Shown here one piece after another: positions 58,561-64,000 of a stretch of 64,000 nt of DNA. Below the pieces are notes generated by a model, which was not told the DNA's origin, made no database searches, and saw nothing but the letters and a program-made list of their open reading frames with translations. Source of the DNA: Malachius bipustulatus (lineage: Eukaryota; Arthropoda; Insecta; Coleoptera; Melyridae); NCBI GenBank assembly GCA_910589415.1, contig OU342633.1, forward strand, positions 35,532,210 to 35,596,209, in the 5' to 3' direction. The position numbers were made by a program, and so were the translations under genes. The number at the start of each line of letters is the position of its first letter. Within the stretch, counting starts at the first letter, position 1.

Positions 58561-61500
58561 GACATGGATACATTACTAATACTCAAGTCAGCTGTCTGAA
58601 GGGGGTTAATGTATCACGACTAGATGTGAGCCACAATAGGCCTTTGGTCAGAGTGGAGGTGGCTCATTTCGAAGAAATCTTTTTCGTTTCTTACTTTTTT
58701 TTATTCTAGATGCACCAAAAACAAAAAAATTTACCTTTTTGAACTATGAAATCAAAAATTGTTCTTTTGGAAGAAAAGCCGATTCTTTTGACGAAAAATG
58801 TCAAAACAGTTTTTTTACCCTTTGCATCTTAAGACCTAGATATGATTTCGCACAAAATGGTGGGAAAATCTAGCTTTCCGATCTTTTAAATCACTACCTT
58901 GAGCACAAGAGGACGAAAATTGGTCTCAATAATAAATGATTTAGAGAAACCCATTTTGACAACAATTCTCGACAAGGGATGTTTCTTAAGCTGAAAACAG
59001 GTATGTTAGAGGAGCGAAAGAAGTGATCAGAATAATGCCCGAAGAAGTGAAACATTTTCGCCAAACCTCAAAAAAGTCTCTTCCGCAGCTTTATGTTTCT
59101 TCAACTCTAGATAGATCTAGGGATTTACAAATATAGAAAAATTGTTCCTAATGAATCCTAAAACGCTACCTTGATCAAGAAATTGGTCTAAATTTATTCA
59201 AAGGCCTGACAGATCATCTTGGAGTAAAAATTTCATATATAAAGAAATATTTTTCTCTTCGCCTCTCCAGCCTACCAATTCCAGGGATGCCAAATTAGAG
59301 CCCAATTAGAGCCCAAGTAACCCAATTTTCTCTGATTCACTTCTTCACGAAATCATATTTGCATTTCTCCTAAAAATCACAGTAACTTATTCTCCTAACT
59401 GATTCTTTATGAAATTTTGACATATCGAACACTGTAAAAAACACTCTCTTCCCCTTTTCCAATATCAATTTTCATTTTTATTTCCAGAACTGTCTCGCAT
59501 CAACTATTCTTTTCGTCTCAAATCAAAATTTCAATAAAAAATTTACCCCACATTGACCGCCATCCTGTAAACAACGTCTACTCCAATGACCTTCCAGTCA
59601 CGCCGCGTTTTTATCTTGCGGTGTCTCGATGACCCCCCAGAGAACCTTCCCTTAAGGAAACCGCTCCCTGGCATTCAATTCCAGGTCCGCTCTTTCCATG
59701 CGTGAGGACTTGATGGAGACTTGCAAATCCCAGCGATAAGCGCCAGGAACAGCTGGAATGAAGAGGGGGACGGTCGGATAGAAACGGGAGCTGGGATGAG
59801 ATTGGGGGTGTAATAGGGGATGTTTTCAATAATCGTAAAGGTGAATTGCGATGCCGTAAAAGCACGAAGGGGTATGGATTAAAGGAATTATTGCTAGATC
59901 AAGGATCGGAATTATTTAATTATTTAAATATTAGGGGTAGTTTTGTATTGCAAATATTTCAGAATTAATGGGGGTTTATTTTACAGCGATAAACGTGTCT
60001 TGAATCCGCGTCTTGCTTTAACTGTACAGGTTTACTGCGATTTTGATAGAATTGGTCATTTTTGAAGTAAGACGAGAAACTTCTCGTGATAATGTCACAA
60101 TAGGATACAAAAGCTCCATATTAGGCTGTGGATAGAATCCTAACAGTACTAACTACAGGCGAAATGTTATAATAAGCGTCTTAACAGTTATGTATGTTAA
60201 TCTTTGAATGAGTTAATATTGATATCTCAAAATAATTCGGCTCATTCCTCACCGAGACAAGTACAGAACAAATAATACCGACTCATCTTCAACCTCCTGA
60301 AACGTCAATCACTGCTGATCCCCCGTGTAGCCCCCCCAAATTCTCCCGGGTGCGCGTGTTAGCAGGGCATTAGCTCTTCCCATGTAGGGAGCTCGGGGCT
60401 CACTGGCTTCCCTTGGGGGACTCACAGTGCTCCTGGTGATTTCCCCCGAGTGGGCCCACAAAACTCGGCACTGTCCGAAGTATTCCGATTCATTGAAGCT
60501 GAATTTCTTGTATGTATGCGTGTATGTAAATGATGCGTGTTTACATTGAGAGCTGTTTTTATTACAATCAATTAGCGTGGTAGGCTGAAATAAAATAAAA
60601 TCGAGAAAGAGAATTGTCAGTAATATTATCCCCCAAATACTTACATGTTTACCAGTACATCCCGCAACATAGGGTTGACCAAATGGAGTGAACGATAAGT
60701 GGATAACACCCTTTATATCCACATTCCCCATAAACATTCACTTACCCCCAAGCAGATGCACTAACAACCCTAACATATTCCGTACGTTTCAGTGTCTGAT
60801 AAGGGTGGATCCACCCCTTATCTGCCTAGATATGGGGGTATATACGGCTACGAATATGTGCCATTACTTATATACGGCCCATTGGGTTCCGTATTCTCTA
60901 GCGCGATGGCAGCTTCAGCGTGGAATTTATAAGGGGGGTCTTTATAAAAGGGAAGGGGCGCCTTTATGTAAAGGGTGTTTTCGTGGTCGCTGAATTAATG
61001 CTGATTTGCTCGATTGATTCGTGAAGGCTTCTGATTTATGACATTGGATTGAGAGATTGAGAAGTTGCGAGATTAATGTATGTAAAATCGTCGTTCTCCA
61101 TTCATGAGGTAAATTTGTGTAGCTTTGGAAGAAAATTTCCTGTTTGGAAAAATCTGATTTCCTGTTCAGATTCTACGAGTATTTATATTATATACCTACT
61201 TCCGATCGGTGATAAATTTTTGGGTCAGGCAGGTTTTGATTTTTTATTGACGTGGTCTTGAACATTTAATGTTGTTTCAAATTTTTTGGAGCAAATTAAT
61301 CTCTTCTAGATTTTTAGGTATAAATTGACCCGAAATTTCATGCTTTGGGCTTACGAGGAGAAGGAACAAAGATCTTTGGGCGACTTTTGTTAAAAAAGAT
61401 CTTTGAACAATATTTTTACCTCTTTTAGTGTTGATATTATTTTAGAGAGATCATCAATTTTAGAGTCTTTTGAGACCGATTATTCTTGAAATCGGAGACT

Positions 61501-61850
61501 TTAACATTTCTTCCAAATTTTTATAATAAAAGAAATCTCAAATTGATTTTTTGACACATTTTGACCTGAAATTTGGCATTTTGTTATCATCACAATATTT
61601 TCAGGGCTAACAAGAATAATGTTTTCAATTATTCTTCAATCTAATAAAGATATATAAGCGTATGAAAAGGAAACACCCCGAAGAATCATTCTCAAAATAC
61701 GCAAATTAGGTCAAAAACTCCTTCGAATTCAATACCTCCGCAGAAACTGAACTCTTTTTTTTCAGATGAAGCTCCTTCTATATTTGGTCTTGGGTCTTGA
61801 GTTCCCATCAAGGAAGGACTTTTCCTATCGACTCAGCTCACCTTATTTGA
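58561..61850. other. Intergenic, no gene recognised
   Basis: No family signature in any frame, including a 142-codon minus-strand frame at 60309-60737 and a 101-codon plus-strand frame at 60688-60993. A 25-base palindrome centred on GGATCC lies at 60798-60822. Confidence 0.4.
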
Positions 61851-61855
61851 AAGGT

Positions 61856-61876
61856 GGGGGGGGGGGGGGGGGGGGG
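61856..61876 (+). repeat. Poly-G run (21 G)
   Basis: An uninterrupted run of 21 G in AT-rich DNA. It may be a real homopolymer or an assembly weak point. Confidence 0.8.
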
Positions 61877-61990
61877 AAATTCAATCAATCCTCGGAACGG
61901 GAGCGCGAGATGTTTCCTGGTCAACATTTAAGGCACGACTAACTTGACATTGACTATGATATGGCATGTTTCTGTTATCATAGTATTGAA

Positions 61991-62541
61991 CGATTTAGAC
62001 AACGGTAAGGGCCGTGTAGGTCTCGTCAAGACGAAACGTTTTTTTATTTGAAGTTTTTGGATTTGGACCTTCGTTGCGGAAATATGGCCGACTTCCGGTT
62101 TTTAGTTTTTTGGCTCCAGTTTCGGCATTTTTAGGTTCTCGCCCAAACTGAAACTAGTTTTGGAAACTCCTTAGCTTCAGTTACAACTTTGATATTGAAG
62201 TCAAGTTTCTATCTCTGTTGGATTCAAAATCTTAATTTTTCAATTTGATTCAATTTGAATGGATTCAAAGGTTTAAAATTTAAAGTCTTGGTCATGTCGC
62301 CATTTTGAATCCAACAGAGATAAAACCTGGACTTCAATATGAAAGTTGTAACTGAAGCTAAGGAGTTTCCAAAACTAGTTTCAGTTTGGGCGAGAACCTA
62401 AAAATGCCGAAACTGGAGCCAAAAAACTAAAAACCGGAAGTCGGCCATATTTCCGCAACGAAGGTCCAAATCCAAAAACTTCAAATAAAAAAACGTTTCG
62501 TCTTGACGAGACCTACACGGCCCTTACCGTTGTCTAAATCG
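61991..62541. mobile_element. Near-perfect palindromic foldback element
   Basis: CGATTTAGACAACGGTAAGG at 61991 is repeated in inverse at the right end (62541). The arms are about 240 bases with only a handful of differences, around a spacer of roughly 60 bases. There is no coding frame. Its ends differ from the CAGGGTG and CCGTGTGAC sets. Target duplication is unclear because the flanks (TTGAA and AGCTGG) do not match. The arm identity implies recent formation or gene conversion. Confidence 0.75.
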
Positions 62542-62590
62542 AGCTGGTACACTCTGTATATCAAATTTATATTCACATGAACAACGAAAG

Positions 62591-63737
62591 TTACATATTA
62601 TCCTTAGTAATGTTAAAAGTACAATTATTGAAAGTGCAGTCCGAGAAAGTCATTTTCCCAGGACGCTTTGAAAGTTCCTCCACAGTGGAAAATTCTTCAG
62701 TGGAAATTACATTCTCTGTCATGGACACAACTGTGCTTGAAACTTCTGATCGCAAATCGGTACTTACTTTAGTTGATGCCTTTCCACTCATTCCAAATAG
62801 CTTGTTAGCTATTTCAGTTCTTTGAGTTACTGAGTCATCAACATACCCTTCAGCGATCGTTGAAGACCTCCAACCGCCGTGCTTTTTTAATGTTATCAGG
62901 TCTTCTCCAGATTTCACAAGAAGAGTAGCTGAGGATCTTCGAAATGCATGACCCGTGAATAGCTTAGCGTCTTCGAGACGAAGAAAATTAGCTACTGTCT
63001 CAGGTATTTTATAAAACTGATTTCTGCCCACAACCTGATTAATACATTTACCATTTCGGTATGCATAAAATAAACGGCGATCTTTTGCTGTTGGTGGACG
63101 AAGAGCTATGTACATTCTGTAAAATTTTAGGTATTCTTCAGTGATTATAAATTTCCTATTTACATCATTTTTTGTTCCATTAATTTTCACTATTAATAAC
63201 GTTCCTGCGTCTTCTATATCATCTACGGTTACCTGGCTTAGTTCACAAATCGACAAGCTCCTGCAATTCCAAACACTACAACAACTTTAGTCATTAAATA
63301 AACTTGATCGGAAGCATTATTTAAAAAGTCATTAATTTGTGTTCCCGTAAAGATCTTTGATTTCTTTGGTTTGTAACCTTTCGCATTTTGTTTTAGAAAT
63401 GTAATCAGTCTGAAATATTTTGAAATATCCACATTATTTTCAGCTTGTAGTGTACTTCTTATCATTGAATAGTGAGCCCAGACTGATGAGGGCTTTTGTT
63501 GTCGTACCAGTTCTGAAAAATACGCCAATAACACATTCTCAGAGAAAGAGCTGATTTTTTTTTGGCATTCCATTGCATTAGTCTTGAATACGCGTTTTCA
63601 TAAACTTTTTGTGATTTACTTGGTAGTAATTTCGCCGATGCCTCTTCTGCTAATTTTATTAGTTCTGGAGGTGTAAGTGAAAAGGATTTTTCACAACAAT
63701 CACTATTATTATCCATTGAACAATCAAACTTATCCAT
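62591..63737 (-). pseudogene. Crypton-type tyrosine recombinase (two frame breaks)
   Basis: Three overlapping minus-strand frames join into one protein. The N-terminal part, from MDKFDCSMDNNSD at 63737, holds the core-binding domain (LPSKSQKVYENAYSRLMQW). The frame slips at a run of nine A (near 63558). The next part ends GIAGACR with the first catalytic arginine. It slips again by one base near 63248 and continues ICELSQVTVDDIEDAG. The catalytic domain then has TGHAFRRSSATLL (H..R), KKHGGW (H/W) and AEGYVDDS (nucleophile Y). The tail FSDCTFNNCTFNI is cysteine/asparagine-rich. The R-H-R-H/W-Y set and size fit Crypton transposons, whose recombinases act through a tyrosine and leave no long TIRs. 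Frame breaks may be real or homopolymer errors. Confidence 0.8.
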
Positions 63738-64000
63738 CTAAAACTTTATATGTACCTAATTGCGAAATAAACTGTCATGAATGAATAATTAAATTGACAT
63801 TATAAGGATTTTTAATATTTCGTTTCCAGGCAACGTCAATTACGATAAAAGACAGTTTGAAAATCCAAGTTAAACATAAATCATTTTTCCGACATAATTT
63901 TCAGTTATCAAAATGTAGACACCAGCTGCAGATGGTTACGAGCCAGATAAATGCAGATGTCCGGAATGAGCTGGTGAACTGTCCATAAGGAACAACGCCA
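63738..64000. other. Upstream of the recombinase, nothing recognised
   Basis: No gene recognised to the window edge. The Crypton boundary could not be placed. Confidence 0.35.

Noticed and set aside
60309..60737. 142-codon minus-strand frame
   Set aside because: No recognisable domain, no splice or start support, and composition matches the local GC-richer DNA.

Overview
The window is AT-rich nuclear DNA from an animal, almost certainly an insect. The evidence is a row of gustatory-receptor (7tm_7 family) exons, spliced genes with ordinary GT/AG introns, and a dense mix of eukaryotic transposons. There is no operon structure and no bacterial signal. Frequent ACCTACCT-type strings and the style of the mobile-element proteins recall Sternorrhyncha (aphid or phylloxera relatives), but that is only an impression.

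Layout. 1-3.0 kb: the 3' end of a LINE copy, then a decayed 2.5-kb TIR element carrying a THAP-domain gene (+) and a SWIM-domain gene (-). 3.1-9.3 kb: three large minus-strand gustatory-receptor exons separated by LINE debris. 9.6-14.7 kb: LINE fragments, a foldback element, and one orphan terminal exon. 14.7-24.25 kb: a complete 9541-bp DNA transposon inserted in a LINE copy at a TA duplication. It carries an eight-exon SAM-domain gene (531 aa when joined) and an intact 835-aa C2H2/Tnp2-like transposase. It contains a nested foldback element near its 3' end. 25-38 kb: three more receptor exons (one with an internal deletion), two mariner-derived palindromic elements and shared repeats. 39-42 kb: a tRNA-like SINE, a probable LTR fragment, and a hAT element with an 8-bp duplication that splits an unidentified coding remnant. 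42-57 kb: sequence with no recognised gene, several degenerate tandem-repeat fields, and a 2.2-kb 5'-truncated LINE bounded by a 29-bp duplication. 57-58.6 kb: a second, heavily decayed LINE. 62-63.7 kb: a nearly perfect palindrome next to a Crypton-type tyrosine recombinase gene with two frame breaks.

How it fits together. The host component that can be recognised is the receptor array. All six exons lie on the same strand, each encodes about 300 residues, and each stops at the same phase-0 splice donor. No last exon (TM7) is visible after any of them within the window. This suggests either alternative first exons spliced to shared 3' exons beyond the left edge, or an array that has lost its 3' exons. 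The rest is a layered record of transposition, in which insertions can be ordered because elements sit inside one another (LINE, then SAM/Tnp2 transposon, then foldback element). The best candidate for an under-described system is the SAM + C2H2/Tnp2 transposon at 14712-24252.
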